From Thalassobacillus pellis (GTDB lineage: Bacteria; Bacillota; Bacilli; Bacillales; Halobacillaceae), in the NCBI RefSeq assembly GCF_016908295.1, contig NZ_JAFBDO010000005.1, positions 124,001 to 188,000 of the forward strand: a DNA stretch of 64,000 nt, in the 5' to 3' direction. Position 1 is the stretch's first letter. Each line of letters begins with the position of its first letter. This document shows, piece by piece, positions 17,691 to 26,255 of the stretch. The notes beneath the pieces are model-generated. The model was not told the origin of the DNA, did not search any database, and worked only from the letters and a program-made list of their open reading frames with translations. The translations under genes and the position numbers were made by a program.

Positions 17691-17917
17691 ATAGCCGTAT
17701 CCTCCTTCATGTATGTAACTGCTGGTGAAATTTAATCAAGTAAGCTTGGTACATGTTTTCCCAGGAGGGGATAGCTATAAACGCCGTTTCCCCTGGTGCA
17801 AATTTCCTATTCCTATCCTGAAATTTTTTACACGCCCATCCTGCCTGAATTAAGTATAATAAATGTATAGAGTAAAAGATTTGGTGATAGGTGAAACGAA
17901 AGAAGGAGGTAGTGACA

Positions 17918-19135
17918 ATGGACCCCTTGGACATTATTGGGAATCTACATAAAGTGAAGCCTGTCTACCAGCCGGTGGTCAGCGCGATCCGGCATAAAAT
18001 AATCGGTTATGAAGTATTAGGGAGATTTCGGCAGGGGGAGGAGAACTGGTGCAGCTTAAAAAACTTCTTCCACGATGGGGATGTACCCGAGGAATTCAAA
18101 GTGGATGTCGACCAGCATCTGTTGAAGTTAGCAATTAGTGAAATGCTTGATTCGAAGAGGACTGGTTTTCTATTCATCAACCGGACTGCGAACGAACTTC
18201 TCTTCAACAATGGTGAAGATTTATTGGAAACGTTACTTTACTATAAAGAGAAGGGCTTTTCATTGAACCGTGTGGTACTTGAGGTGACCGAGCATGATTT
18301 TGAAGAAAGATTTGAAGAGCTTAACCATCTTCTGCTTTACTATAAAACCTATGGAATCCAAATTGCCATCGATCACATCGGAGTGAAAAGTTCTAACATC
18401 GACCGCATTCGTCAGCTCGAACCACATATTTTAAAAATCGATACAAAAATGATCCGCGACCATAACCGGGAGGGATTTCAAGATGTGATGTTTTCCCTTT
18501 CCATGCTGGCTCAGAGGATTGGTGCTGCCTTACTATTTGAAAATATCGAAGACGACTTCCAGCTTCATTTTGCATGGAAACATGGCGGCCGTTTCTATCA
18601 AGGCTTTTACCTCGCTAAACCGGAGTTCCAGATGCGATCAAATGATTATTTGACTTTAAATACCCGAGATAAAATCAATAGTTATATCCAAAGAGAAAAG
18701 AACTTGATAGAACAAAGGCTAAGCTTTGTACTTTTCTGGGAACAGAAAGTGAAGGAATTGCTTCCAAAGTGGGATGGGGCGAAAAAAGTGGACCCATTCA
18801 TTGAGCTAGTCACAGAAAAATTTGACCAGGAAAGTTTCCGGATGTTTGTCTGCAATGGCGATGGGCTGCAAATCTCTTCTAACTTTAGAAAAAGAGATGA
18901 AATATGGGAGCCAGAACCTCATAAAAAAGGGTCTAACTGGGCTTTTCGCCCCTATTTTTTGGAAAATGTCATGCAGATGAAGACTTGGAACAAAGGCAGG
19001 TTATCAGACATTTACTCCGATATAGAGACGAAGGACATGATCCGCACGTTCAGCTATCCACTGACCGGCCAGTATTTCCTTTTCATAGATATCCCGTACA
19101 CGTTCATTTATGAAAATGAGTGCCTGTTAATTTAA
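17918..19135 (+). CDS. ykuI: EAL-domain c-di-GMP protein, YkuI-like
   Basis: A 405-residue protein, close to the 407 of B. subtilis YkuI. The EAL domain spans about 15-245: YQPVVS, GYEVLGR (EVL instead of the signature EAL), FINRTANELL, ILKIDTKMI and a degenerate QGFYLAKP end. The C-terminal ~150 residues fit the PAS-like YkuI C-terminal domain (NWAFRPYF, YFLFIDIPYTFI). YkuI binds cyclic di-GMP and has little or no phosphodiesterase activity, so this is more likely a receptor than an enzyme. ATG 17918 is chosen because AGGAGGT lies at 17903-17909; an upstream in-frame start would overlap this site. Confidence 0.82.
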   Translation: MDPLDIIGNLHKVKPVYQPVVSAIRHKIIGYEVLGRFRQGEENWCSLKNFFHDGDVPEEFKVDVDQHLLKLAISEMLDSKRTGFLFINRTANELLFNNGEDLLETLLYYKEKGFSLNRVVLEVTEHDFEERFEELNHLLLYYKTYGIQIAIDHIGVKSSNIDRIRQLEPHILKIDTKMIRDHNREGFQDVMFSLSMLAQRIGAALLFENIEDDFQLHFAWKHGGRFYQGFYLAKPEFQMRSNDYLTLNTRDKINSYIQREKNLIEQRLSFVLFWEQKVKELLPKWDGAKKVDPFIELVTEKFDQESFRMFVCNGDGLQISSNFRKRDEIWEPEPHKKGSNWAFRPYFLENVMQMKTWNKGRLSDIYSDIETKDMIRTFSYPLTGQYFLFIDIPYTFIYENECLLI

Positions 19136-19225
19136 GTCGCAATTTTTGTGAAACAATTAGGGGAGGCATAAACAACCAGTCATCTTGCCATATACTAAAG
19201 CCGGATAATAGAAAGGAGGAAAGGG

Positions 19226-19600
19226 ATGGCTACAGCCAAAGGGAAGTTTTTGAGAGAATTTAATGAAGCTTTCGTAAGGGGAAATATTGATTTCCTTATG
19301 GACAATGTTACGGATAACATCCGCTGGGAGATGGTTGGCGATACAGTAGTCGAAGGGAAGGAAGCATTCCACCTAGCCCTTAAAGAGATGCCCACTGACG
19401 TCAAAAATCATGAGCTGGCAATCAATAACATCATTACTCATGGCATAACAGCAGCAGTGGACGGAACAATAACCGTCACTAATGAAACCGGGGAAGTCAA
19501 GGAGTATGCCTTCTGTGACATCTATCGTTGGAACAAATTCAAAGATGGCAAAATCAAAGACATGAGATCCTATGTGGTCGAAACACCCCGAACTCAATAA
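19226..19600 (+). CDS. NTF2/SnoaL-like small protein
   Basis: A 124-residue protein with the NTF2-like cone fold pattern: an N-terminal helix pair (FLREFNEAFVRGNIDFLMDN), VTDNIRWEMVGD and a beta-rich C-terminal half with IYRWNKFKDGKIKDMRSY. This family includes SnoaL-type cyclases and many proteins of unknown role; no catalytic residues can be assigned. AAAGGAGG precedes ATG 19226. It is monocistronic, with a strong terminator 14 bp after the stop. Confidence 0.65.
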   Translation: MATAKGKFLREFNEAFVRGNIDFLMDNVTDNIRWEMVGDTVVEGKEAFHLALKEMPTDVKNHELAINNIITHGITAAVDGTITVTNETGEVKEYAFCDIYRWNKFKDGKIKDMRSYVVETPRTQ

Positions 19601-19614
19601 AGGAGACGACAAAT

Positions 19615-19668
19615 GAGGCTGTCCCGTAAGTCTATTAGACTTAGGGGCAGCCTCTTGTTTTTTTTGTT
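19615..19668 (+). terminator. Terminator after the NTF2-like gene
   Basis: GAGGCTG...TAAGTCT pairs with AGACTTA...CAGCCTC in a long interrupted stem (19615-19654), followed by a run of T residues to about 19665. Confidence 0.85.
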
Positions 19669-19892
19669 AAAGAATTAAAGTAAATTGGCATTCAACAATG
19701 CAGAATCTTCTTTTTTATATACGGTAAAACCACGAAGAAAATAAACTTTTTCGTGGTCTTCAATCAAAGAGACCTTTTGGGAATAGCTTTTTGTTTTACA
19801 TAAAATCTTTTCGAAAAATTTAAATTTATAAGTTTAAGAAATACTAACACATTCACGGAAGGAAGAGTGAATGTGAGTTTTACTAATCTTGT
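19664..19892. repeat. Partial family B repeat and A/T-rich spacer with two stem-loops
   Basis: TTTGTTAAAGAATTAAAGTA at 19664-19683 is the left end of the family B repeat, here without its structured half. ACCACGAA/TTCGTGGT forms a stem at 19729-19757. CACATTCAC/GTGAATGTG at 19848-19875 forms a 9-bp stem that may end transcription of the minus-strand reductase gene at 19893. No gene is visible. Confidence 0.45.
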
Positions 19893-20942
19893 TTAACTAT
19901 TGACTAAGCGTTTGACGAGTTCCTTATTCTTTTGTTTGAACACTTCATTATGGGAGGAGACCATAGCTGCAGCGCTTGCTTCAGGTTCAATATACTGCTT
20001 CGCTTTATTGACGGCATTTGCTGCGTCCTGAAAAGCGCCTGCAATAAGGTTCAACTTGCCATCATACTTTATAATATCTCCCGCAGCATAAAGTCCTTCG
20101 ACAGATGATTCACTCATTGGAGTACCCTCAATGAAACATTGGTCGACCAACCGGATACCGAGCGGACTTTCTGTTAATAAAGATGCATCCACATCATATC
20201 CGTGGTTGATGATAACGTCATCGACGTCAATTTCAAAGGTTTCTCCCGTATTGTTATTTTTCAATTCTACCCGGTCGATTGTTTCGTGGTCCGCTCCAGC
20301 TTTAAGCTTTGTGATGGAACAACAGAATAAGCAATCTGCAGAACTCTTAAGGAGCTGGGAGATTTGGGCTTCATGTCCGCAAAGGTTTTCCCTGCGGTGG
20401 GTCAGGTAAACTTTATCAGCGACCGGTTCCAATTCATTTGCCCAATCAATGGCGGAATTCCCTCCACCGGATATGAGGACCGTTTTATTTTTAAAATGCT
20501 GAAGAGATTTCACTGTATAATGCAGATTTGAAATTTCAAATCGTTCCGCTCCTTCGATATTGAGCTTGTGGGGTTTTAAAATTCCGCTCCCAACAGCCAC
20601 TATGACGCTTTTGGACAAATGTTTGCGGCCGGATGCTGCCGTAAGCACAAATTGACCATCTGTCTGACGGGAAATAGAAACTATTTTTTCATTCGTTACC
20701 ACTTCGGGTTGGAAAGTCATTGCCTGTTCTGTCAGCTGTTCAATCAATTGCGCCCCGCTTATCGGTGTTAACCCACCAATATCCCAAATCATTTTTTCTG
20801 GATAAATTTGAACTTTTCCCCCGAGCTGTGGCTGAAATTCTATGATTTTTGTCTTCATTTCCCTTAATCCACTATAAAAAGCTGAATAGAGTCCGGCTGG
20901 CCCTCCGCCGATAATCGTCACGTCAAAGCATTCGTTCTCCAT
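19893..20942 (-). CDS. Ferredoxin--NADP reductase, thioredoxin-reductase-like (YcgT/YumC type)
   Basis: A 349-residue flavoprotein with FAD-binding GGGPAGLYSAFYSG near the N-terminus, QLGGKVQIYPEKMIWD, NAD(P)H-binding SGGGNSAIDWA and a C-terminal GLYAAGDIIKYDGKLNLIAGAF. It lacks the CxxC redox pair of thioredoxin reductases, as expected for Bacillus-type ferredoxin-NADP reductases. ATG at 20942 is preferred over the preceding TTG because GGAGTG lies 7 nt upstream. It is divergent from an iron-siderophore ABC operon with a Fur box in the shared 146-bp region, so it may supply electrons for releasing iron; that link is an inference. Confidence 0.85.
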   Translation of the reverse strand: MENECFDVTIIGGGPAGLYSAFYSGLREMKTKIIEFQPQLGGKVQIYPEKMIWDIGGLTPISGAQLIEQLTEQAMTFQPEVVTNEKIVSISRQTDGQFVLTAASGRKHLSKSVIVAVGSGILKPHKLNIEGAERFEISNLHYTVKSLQHFKNKTVLISGGGNSAIDWANELEPVADKVYLTHRRENLCGHEAQISQLLKSSADCLFCCSITKLKAGADHETIDRVELKNNNTGETFEIDVDDVIINHGYDVDASLLTESPLGIRLVDQCFIEGTPMSESSVEGLYAAGDIIKYDGKLNLIAGAFQDAANAVNKAKQYIEPEASAAAMVSSHNEVFKQKNKELVKRLVNS

Positions 20943-21001
20943 CAAAATTCACTCCGATCTGATTGCTCCTGTTTACACTATGCATATGTTAAAGACATCT
21001 G

Positions 21002-21030
21002 TTGACAAACAGGGCAAAGCACCTTATAGT
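21002..21030 (+). promoter_or_regulatory. Strong sigma-A promoter of the iron ABC operon
   Basis: TTGACA (21002-21007) and TATAGT (21025-21030) with a 17-bp spacer, 59 bp upstream of the ATPase start codon. Confidence 0.75.
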
Positions 21031-21047
21031 ATCATTATAAACGACAC

Positions 21048-21062
21048 TGATAATCATTCTCA
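21048..21062 (+). promoter_or_regulatory. Fur box
   Basis: TGATAATCATTCTCA matches the Bacillus 7-1-7 Fur motif TGATAATNATTATCA with one mismatch. It covers about +11 to +25 of the predicted transcript, a position that would block transcription when iron is plentiful. Confidence 0.75.
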
Positions 21063-21088
21063 ACAATTATTTTCTGGAGGTCTCCATT

Positions 21089-21934
21089 ATGCTGCGTTTA
21101 TCTACCGAAAATTTACATATAGGTTATGATGACCGTATGATTGTAAAGGATTTATCGTTGCAAATCCCAGATAAAAAGATAACCACGATAATAGGCTCGA
21201 ATGGCTGTGGAAAATCGACTCTATTAAAAGCGATGACCCGGATCATCTCCCACCAGGCCGGTTCCATTATCCTGGATGGTGGCAGTATTTCTAAAGAGGA
21301 TACGAAAGCTCTGGCGAAGAAGATGGCAATTCTTCCCCAAAATCCAGAAAGCGCAGCAGGTCTGACGGTTGGAGAATTAGTGTCTTACGGTCGTTTTCCC
21401 TATCAAAAGGGTTTCGGGAGGCTTACCAAAAAAGATATGGATGTCATTAATTGGGCACTGGATGTTACCGGCACAGAAGCCTTCAAATACCAGCCTGTCG
21501 ATTCATTGTCCGGGGGACAGAGGCAGCGCGTATGGATCGCTATGTCATTAGCCCAGGAGACGGACATGATTTTTCTTGATGAACCGACCACTTATCTTGA
21601 TCTGGCTCATCAGCTGGAGGTTCTGGAACTGTTACAAAGACTCAACCAGGAACAGGAAAGAACCATTGTCATGGTACTTCATGACTTGAATCAGGCTGCT
21701 AGATTCGCAGATTACATCATAGCTCTGAAGGATGGTCAAATTGCTAAGGCAGGATCATGTGAAGAAGTGATCGATCGCGAAGTGTTAAAAGATGTGTTTC
21801 ACATCGATGCAGCAATAGGGAGAGATCCTAGAACTAATAAACCAATGTGCCTAACATACAATTTGCTAAAAGGAGAAGATCAACATGAAGAAAGCAATCA
21901 TGCCATTCCTGCTCTTGCTCGTGCTCATTCTTAG
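21089..21934 (+). CDS. Iron-siderophore ABC transporter ATP-binding protein (FepC/FecE type)
   Basis: A 281-residue ATPase with Walker A GSNGCGKST, the signature LSGGQRQRVWIAMSLA, Walker B MIFLDEPTTYLD and the switch His in VLHDLNQAARFAD. It powers ferric-siderophore or haem import together with the next three genes. TGGAGG precedes ATG 21089. The reading frame runs 50 bp into the downstream lipoprotein gene, an unusually long overlap; the last ~17 residues lie beyond the normal end of the family and may be a recent extension. Promoter and Fur box upstream indicate iron control. Confidence 0.9.
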   Translation: MLRLSTENLHIGYDDRMIVKDLSLQIPDKKITTIIGSNGCGKSTLLKAMTRIISHQAGSIILDGGSISKEDTKALAKKMAILPQNPESAAGLTVGELVSYGRFPYQKGFGRLTKKDMDVINWALDVTGTEAFKYQPVDSLSGGQRQRVWIAMSLAQETDMIFLDEPTTYLDLAHQLEVLELLQRLNQEQERTIVMVLHDLNQAARFADYIIALKDGQIAKAGSCEEVIDREVLKDVFHIDAAIGRDPRTNKPMCLTYNLLKGEDQHEESNHAIPALARAHS

Positions 21935-22811
21935 TGCCTGCGGAGGGAGCGGTGGAGAAAAAGCCAGTGACGCCACTGGTGATAAGAATACTAAAAAAGA
22001 AACACGTACCTACCAATCCGAAAATGGTCCTGTAGAGGTGCCAGCTAACCCGAAAAGGGTAGTCGTATTATCCACATATGCCGGAAATGTCATGGCGCTT
22101 GATGTGAACCTTGTCGGGGTTGATTCCTGGTCAAAGATGAACCCTCGCTTTCAAGAAGAACTGAAAGGCGTGGAGGAAGTATCTGATCAGAATCTTGAAA
22201 AAATCATCGAGCTGAAGCCTGACTTGATCATTGGACTTTCTAACATAAAAAATGTAGATAAGCTGAAGGAAATAGCACCGACAGTCACCTATACTTATGG
22301 AAAACTGGATTACTTAAGCCAGCATATCGAAATAGGCAAACTGTTAAATAAAGAAGAAGAAGCACGTGCCTGGGTTGAAGACTTCAAACAACGAGCCAAA
22401 GAAGCAGGCGAAAAGATCCGTGCTGAAATTGGGGAAGACGCTACTGTAACTGTCATTGAAAACTTCGAAAAACAATTATACGTTTTTGGTGACAACTGGG
22501 GTCGCGGCACAGAAATCCTTTATCAGGAAATGGGATTGAAAATGCCGGAAAAAGTGAAGAAAATGACTTCCGAAGCAGGATTTTATGCGATTTCCCCGGA
22601 AGTCCTTCCAGAATATGCAGGTGATTATATCGTCTTCAGTAAAAACCCAGATACAGAAGCTTCCTTCCAGGAAACGGAGACATATAAAAATATCCCTGCT
22701 GTTAAAAACGGCAATGTCATTGAAGTAAATGCGAAAAAGTTTTATTTCAACGATCCACTGACACTTGAATATCAACTGGAAACTTTCAAGAAGGCATTTC
22801 TTGGAAAGTAG
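21885..22811 (+). CDS. Iron-siderophore ABC transporter substrate-binding lipoprotein
   Basis: A 308-residue lipoprotein: basic start MKK, hydrophobic segment to about residue 18 and lipobox LSAC with lipidated Cys19, then a low-complexity linker and a class III periplasmic-binding fold (NPKRVVVLSTYAGNVMAL, ELKPDLIIGLSN, the long connecting helix, FGDNWGRGTEILY). It is anchored outside the membrane and delivers ferric siderophore to the two permeases; the ligand type cannot be read. AAAGGAG lies 8 nt before ATG 21885, inside the end of the ATPase gene. Confidence 0.88.
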   Translation: MKKAIMPFLLLLVLILSACGGSGGEKASDATGDKNTKKETRTYQSENGPVEVPANPKRVVVLSTYAGNVMALDVNLVGVDSWSKMNPRFQEELKGVEEVSDQNLEKIIELKPDLIIGLSNIKNVDKLKEIAPTVTYTYGKLDYLSQHIEIGKLLNKEEEARAWVEDFKQRAKEAGEKIRAEIGEDATVTVIENFEKQLYVFGDNWGRGTEILYQEMGLKMPEKVKKMTSEAGFYAISPEVLPEYAGDYIVFSKNPDTEASFQETETYKNIPAVKNGNVIEVNAKKFYFNDPLTLEYQLETFKKAFLGK

Positions 22812-22819
22812 GCAAACAA

Positions 22820-22850
22820 GAAAGGGATTCTTTTCATAGGGATCCCTTTC
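22820..22850 (+). terminator. Intercistronic hairpin after the binding-protein gene
   Basis: GAAAGGGAT and ATCCCTTTC form a perfect 9-bp stem followed by TTCACTACGG, 8 bp after the lipoprotein stop. With no T run it probably stabilises the upstream mRNA, keeping more binding protein than permease. Confidence 0.5.
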
Positions 22851-22880
22851 TTCACTACGGTAAAGAAGAGTGAGATACCA

Positions 22881-23897
22881 ATGACTAACTTAAAAATAAC
22901 CCCTTTTTCATTTATACATAAATTCATTCTTTCCCTTCTCATACTCTTAGTTTCGTTTCTCACAGCAATGGCATTTGGAGCAGCTGATACTACGATGTCA
23001 GAAGTGTGGAAAGCGATATTCTTAACAACAGACTCTGACTCTGGAACTGTAACAATTTTACGAGAACTGCGTCTCCCTCGTGAGTTGGCTGCAATCTTTG
23101 TAGGGGCAGGCTTATCAGTGGCAGGCGCTATCATGCAGGGAATGACACGGAATCCGCTGGCAGACCCTGGTCTGCTTGGTTTGACAGCTGGCGCCAATGC
23201 TGCACTTGCTGTAACGGTAGCATTTATACCAGCGACTGATTACATCGGTATTACTATCGCTTGTTTTATCGGATCAGCTATAGGGGCTGGGATGGTATTC
23301 GGAATCGGTTCAATGAAGCGGGGGGGATTTTCTCCCTTTAGGATTGTACTAGCTGGAGCAGCAGTATCGGCATTTTTATTTGCTGTTGCTGAAGGAGTCG
23401 GTTTGTATTTCCATATCTCAAAGGATGTTTCCATGTGGACAGCAGGCGGACTAATTGGTGTTACCTGGAGACAACTGCAAATGATATTTCCTGTAATTGT
23501 TGCCGGAATTATAATTGCTATCTTCCTGTCCAGGCAGCTGACCATTTTAAGCCTGAATGAAGAATTGGCAGTAGGGCTTGGCCAGAAAATTACTCAAATC
23601 AAGGTCGTACTATTCGTCATCATCATCTTGCTGACAGGGGCATCTGTATCTTTAGTTGGTAATATTGCTTTTCTAGGGTTGATGGTTCCGCATATCGTCC
23701 GGCCGCTAGTAGGCACGGATTATCGTTTCATCCTTCCGATGTCTGCTACTTTAGGTGCGGCATTCATGCTGCTTGCTGATACAATCGCAAGAACGATCAA
23801 TGCGCCGTATGAAACTCCAGTCGTTGCGGTCGTTTCTATAATGGGGCTTCCTTTCTTCCTGTTTATTGTCCGCAAAGGAGGGAAGGCTTTCTCATGA
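22881..23897 (+). CDS. FecCD-type iron ABC transporter permease, first subunit
   Basis: A 338-residue, very hydrophobic permease of the BtuC/FecCD family with about ten membrane segments. Characteristic segments are LRLPRELAAIFVGAGLSVAGAIMQ, NPLADPGLLGLTAGAN and GNIAFLGLMVPHIVRPLVG (the ATPase-contacting loop). It forms the channel with the next gene, which it overlaps by 4 bp (ATGA). The start is ATG 22881 (MTNLKIT), with a modest ribosome site (GAAGAGTGAG). Confidence 0.9.
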   Translation: MTNLKITPFSFIHKFILSLLILLVSFLTAMAFGAADTTMSEVWKAIFLTTDSDSGTVTILRELRLPRELAAIFVGAGLSVAGAIMQGMTRNPLADPGLLGLTAGANAALAVTVAFIPATDYIGITIACFIGSAIGAGMVFGIGSMKRGGFSPFRIVLAGAAVSAFLFAVAEGVGLYFHISKDVSMWTAGGLIGVTWRQLQMIFPVIVAGIIIAIFLSRQLTILSLNEELAVGLGQKITQIKVVLFVIIILLTGASVSLVGNIAFLGLMVPHIVRPLVGTDYRFILPMSATLGAAFMLLADTIARTINAPYETPVVAVVSIMGLPFFLFIVRKGGKAFS

Positions 23898-24904
23898 TAC
23901 ATCCGACACTTATTAAAAAACAGCGGCTGCTTATGCTGGCACTATTTTTGCTTATAATCGTAACCATTATTTTAAGCTTGGGACTAGGTTATTCTTCAGT
24001 ATCTTATGGGAGAATACTTCCAGCTCTTTTAGGAGAAGGAACCTTCAAAGAAGAGTTTGTCCTATTTTCTATTCGTCTTCCCCGCATTATAATCACACTG
24101 TTGGCAGGAATGGCATTGGCAGTGTCTGGAGCAATCCTTCAGGGGATTACGAGGAATGACCTGGCCGACCCAGGTATCATCGGGATTAATGCCGGTGCCG
24201 GGGTCGCTGTTGCCATCTTCTTTTTATATTTCCCGATTGAAGCAGGATCTTTCGTCTATATGTTGCCGTTTGCAGCATTTCTGGGTGCATTTTTAACTGC
24301 AGTATTAATTTATTTGTTTTCCTATAATAAAACGACAGGAATGCAGCCAATCCGGCTTGTATTGGTCGGCATTGGTTTTTCCATGGCTTTATCTGGTGCG
24401 ATGGTAGTCTTGATTTCATCTGCGGAAAGAGAGAAAGTTGATTTTATCGCTAATTGGCTGGCAGGGAATATCTGGGGTACAGATTGGCCGTTCATTTGGG
24501 CCATATTGCCATGGCTGTTTCTTTTGATCCCTTTTACACTTTTCAAAGCCAACAGGTTGAACTTACTTGGAATGAGTGATCCAGTTTCCATTGGTGTGGG
24601 GCTTTCTATAGAAAAAGAAAGAGTTACGCTGCTGCTGGCAGCAGTCGCTCTGGCCGCCGCAGCGGTATCCGTTACAGGTGGAATAGCATTTATAGGCTTG
24701 ATGGCACCTCATTTAGCTAAAGCATTGATTGGACCGCGAAGTCAGTTATATATGCCATTATCCATCCTGTTAGGTGGATGGATTTTGCTTGTAGCTGATA
24801 CGATTGGCAGGAATGTCGCTGATCCAAGCGGAATTCCAGCAGGTATAATGGCCGCTTTGATTGGTGCTCCATATTTTATTTACTTACTGCTGAAAAGGGT
24901 ATAG
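23894..24904 (+). CDS. FecCD-type iron ABC transporter permease, second subunit
   Basis: A 336-residue permease paralogous to the preceding one, with IRLPRIIITLLAGMALAVSGAILQ, DLADPGIIGINAGAG and GGIAFIGLMAPHLAKALIG. Together the two form the heterodimeric membrane pore of a Fur-controlled ferric siderophore importer. It starts at ATG 23894 inside the previous gene's end, with AAAGGAGGGAAGG upstream. A strong terminator closes the operon. Confidence 0.9.
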   Translation: MIHPTLIKKQRLLMLALFLLIIVTIILSLGLGYSSVSYGRILPALLGEGTFKEEFVLFSIRLPRIIITLLAGMALAVSGAILQGITRNDLADPGIIGINAGAGVAVAIFFLYFPIEAGSFVYMLPFAAFLGAFLTAVLIYLFSYNKTTGMQPIRLVLVGIGFSMALSGAMVVLISSAEREKVDFIANWLAGNIWGTDWPFIWAILPWLFLLIPFTLFKANRLNLLGMSDPVSIGVGLSIEKERVTLLLAAVALAAAAVSVTGGIAFIGLMAPHLAKALIGPRSQLYMPLSILLGGWILLVADTIGRNVADPSGIPAGIMAALIGAPYFIYLLLKRV

Positions 24905-24909
24905 GCGAG

Positions 24910-24938
24910 GCTCCCGAAGAAGGTTCGGGAGCTTTTTT
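24910..24938 (+). terminator. Terminator of the iron ABC operon
   Basis: GCTCCCGAA and TTCGGGAGC form a perfect 9-bp stem with loop GAAGG and six T residues, 5 bp after the stop codon. Confidence 0.9.
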
Positions 24939-24984
24939 AGTTTATAGAAAATCAGAAAAAGGGTTGTTGTAGATCAACCATTAA

Positions 24985-25112
24985 AGCGGCTGCATCCTGT
25001 TTCAGCGACTCCCCCCTCAAGGTCTTAAGCCAATTCTCTCTGTGACAATTTGCGTCAAGGTGAGGCTTGTCTGAAACATTTAGATGGGGTCAAGGGACTT
25101 CCGCTTTTGGTT
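24985..25112. repeat. Diverged copy of the family A stem-loop repeat
   Basis: Contains CAGCGACTCCCCCCTCAAGG, TCTTAAGCCAATTCTCTCTG, TGACAATTTGCGTCAAGG, GAGGCTTG and an end GGGACTTCCGCTTTTGG, in the same order as the copies at 34670 and 57686 but more diverged. An extended -10 sequence TGTTATAAT at 25143-25151 follows and may serve the next gene. Confidence 0.55.
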
Positions 25113-25184
25113 TTAAAACCAAGTAAAGAAGTCGGTCTTATATGTTATAATACTATTAAACGCATTTCTGAAAGGAGAAAGTGA

Positions 25185-26132
25185 ATGTCCAAAATATATG
25201 TGATCCACGAAAATGACGAATGGACGGAGCACTTGACGGATCGTTTAGAAGAATTGAATCTTCCGTATGAGCTTTGGCACCTGGATGAAGGAATAATTGA
25301 TTTATCAGCAGAACCTCCAGACGGAGTTTTTTATAACCGAATGAGTGCTTCCTCCCATACAAGGGGCCACCGATTCGCCCCTGAGTTTGCTGAAGCAGTC
25401 CTTGCATGGCTGGATAGAAGCGGCAGGGTGGTATTGAATGGCAGCAGGGCACTACGGTTGGAAGTAAGTAAAGTTAATCAGTATATGGCATTGAACCAGT
25501 CTGGCATCACCACACCGAAGACCGTTACAGCAGTTGGAAAAGATAATATCATTAAAGCTGCAAAGAGACTGGATATGTATCCTTTTATCACTAAACACAA
25601 CCGGGCAGGAAAAGGGCAGGGAGTCCAGTTGTTCCATTCCCTGGAGGCCTTGAAAGAATACGTTTATAGTGATGACTTCGATACACCCATCGACGGCATT
25701 ACACTCATACAGCAATACATTGAAGCACCCGAACCTTATATTGTCCGCCATGAATTCATCGGCGGTAAATTCTTTTATGCTGTGAAAGTCGATACTTCTG
25801 AAGGGTTTGAGCTTTGCCCGGCGGATGCTTGTACTATAGACGATATGTATTGCCCTACAGATAATAAAGAATCGCAGGGAGCAAAGTTTGAAATTCTGGA
25901 AAACTATGCACCACAAATATTGAATAAATATGAACGATTCCTGCAAGAAAACAAAATCGATGTTGCAGGCATTGAAGCGATTATGGATAAGGACGGAAAC
26001 TTATATACGTATGATGTTAATACGAACACAAATTATAACTCAGATGCAGAAGCTGCTGCAGATGAATACGGCATGCTGCAATTAGCCAAATACCTTGGAG
26101 AAAAATTGCAGGAGACTGGTGTGAAAATTTGA
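25185..26132 (+). CDS. RimK-like ATP-grasp ligase of unknown substrate
   Basis: A 315-residue ATP-grasp protein of the RimK/glutamate-ligase type. The N-terminal ~90 residues carry VFYNRMSASSHTRGHRF, an alpha/beta pre-ATP-grasp domain; FITKHNRAGKGQGVQLF is the ATP-grasp lysine/glycine-rich loop, and IEAIMDKDGNLYTYDVNTNTNYN near the end carries the Mg-binding Asp/Asn residues. Such enzymes join a carboxylate to an amine using ATP. GAAAGGAG precedes ATG 25185. It is monocistronic with its own terminator; no neighbour suggests a substrate. Confidence 0.75.
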   Translation: MSKIYVIHENDEWTEHLTDRLEELNLPYELWHLDEGIIDLSAEPPDGVFYNRMSASSHTRGHRFAPEFAEAVLAWLDRSGRVVLNGSRALRLEVSKVNQYMALNQSGITTPKTVTAVGKDNIIKAAKRLDMYPFITKHNRAGKGQGVQLFHSLEALKEYVYSDDFDTPIDGITLIQQYIEAPEPYIVRHEFIGGKFFYAVKVDTSEGFELCPADACTIDDMYCPTDNKESQGAKFEILENYAPQILNKYERFLQENKIDVAGIEAIMDKDGNLYTYDVNTNTNYNSDAEAAADEYGMLQLAKYLGEKLQETGVKI

Positions 26133-26147
26133 GAAAATTATAAGCAG

Positions 26148-26178
26148 AGGCACATCCAACACCGGGTGTGCCTTTTTT
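26148..26178 (+). terminator. Terminator after the ATP-grasp gene
   Basis: AGGCACA and TGTGCCT form the stem, followed by TTTTT. Confidence 0.8.
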
Positions 26179-26255
26179 ACTTCACTAAAGAGGAAAAATT
26201 ACCTTCAAACACGAATTAGTGAAAAAATATAATGCATTTGGTGGAGGGGAAATCA

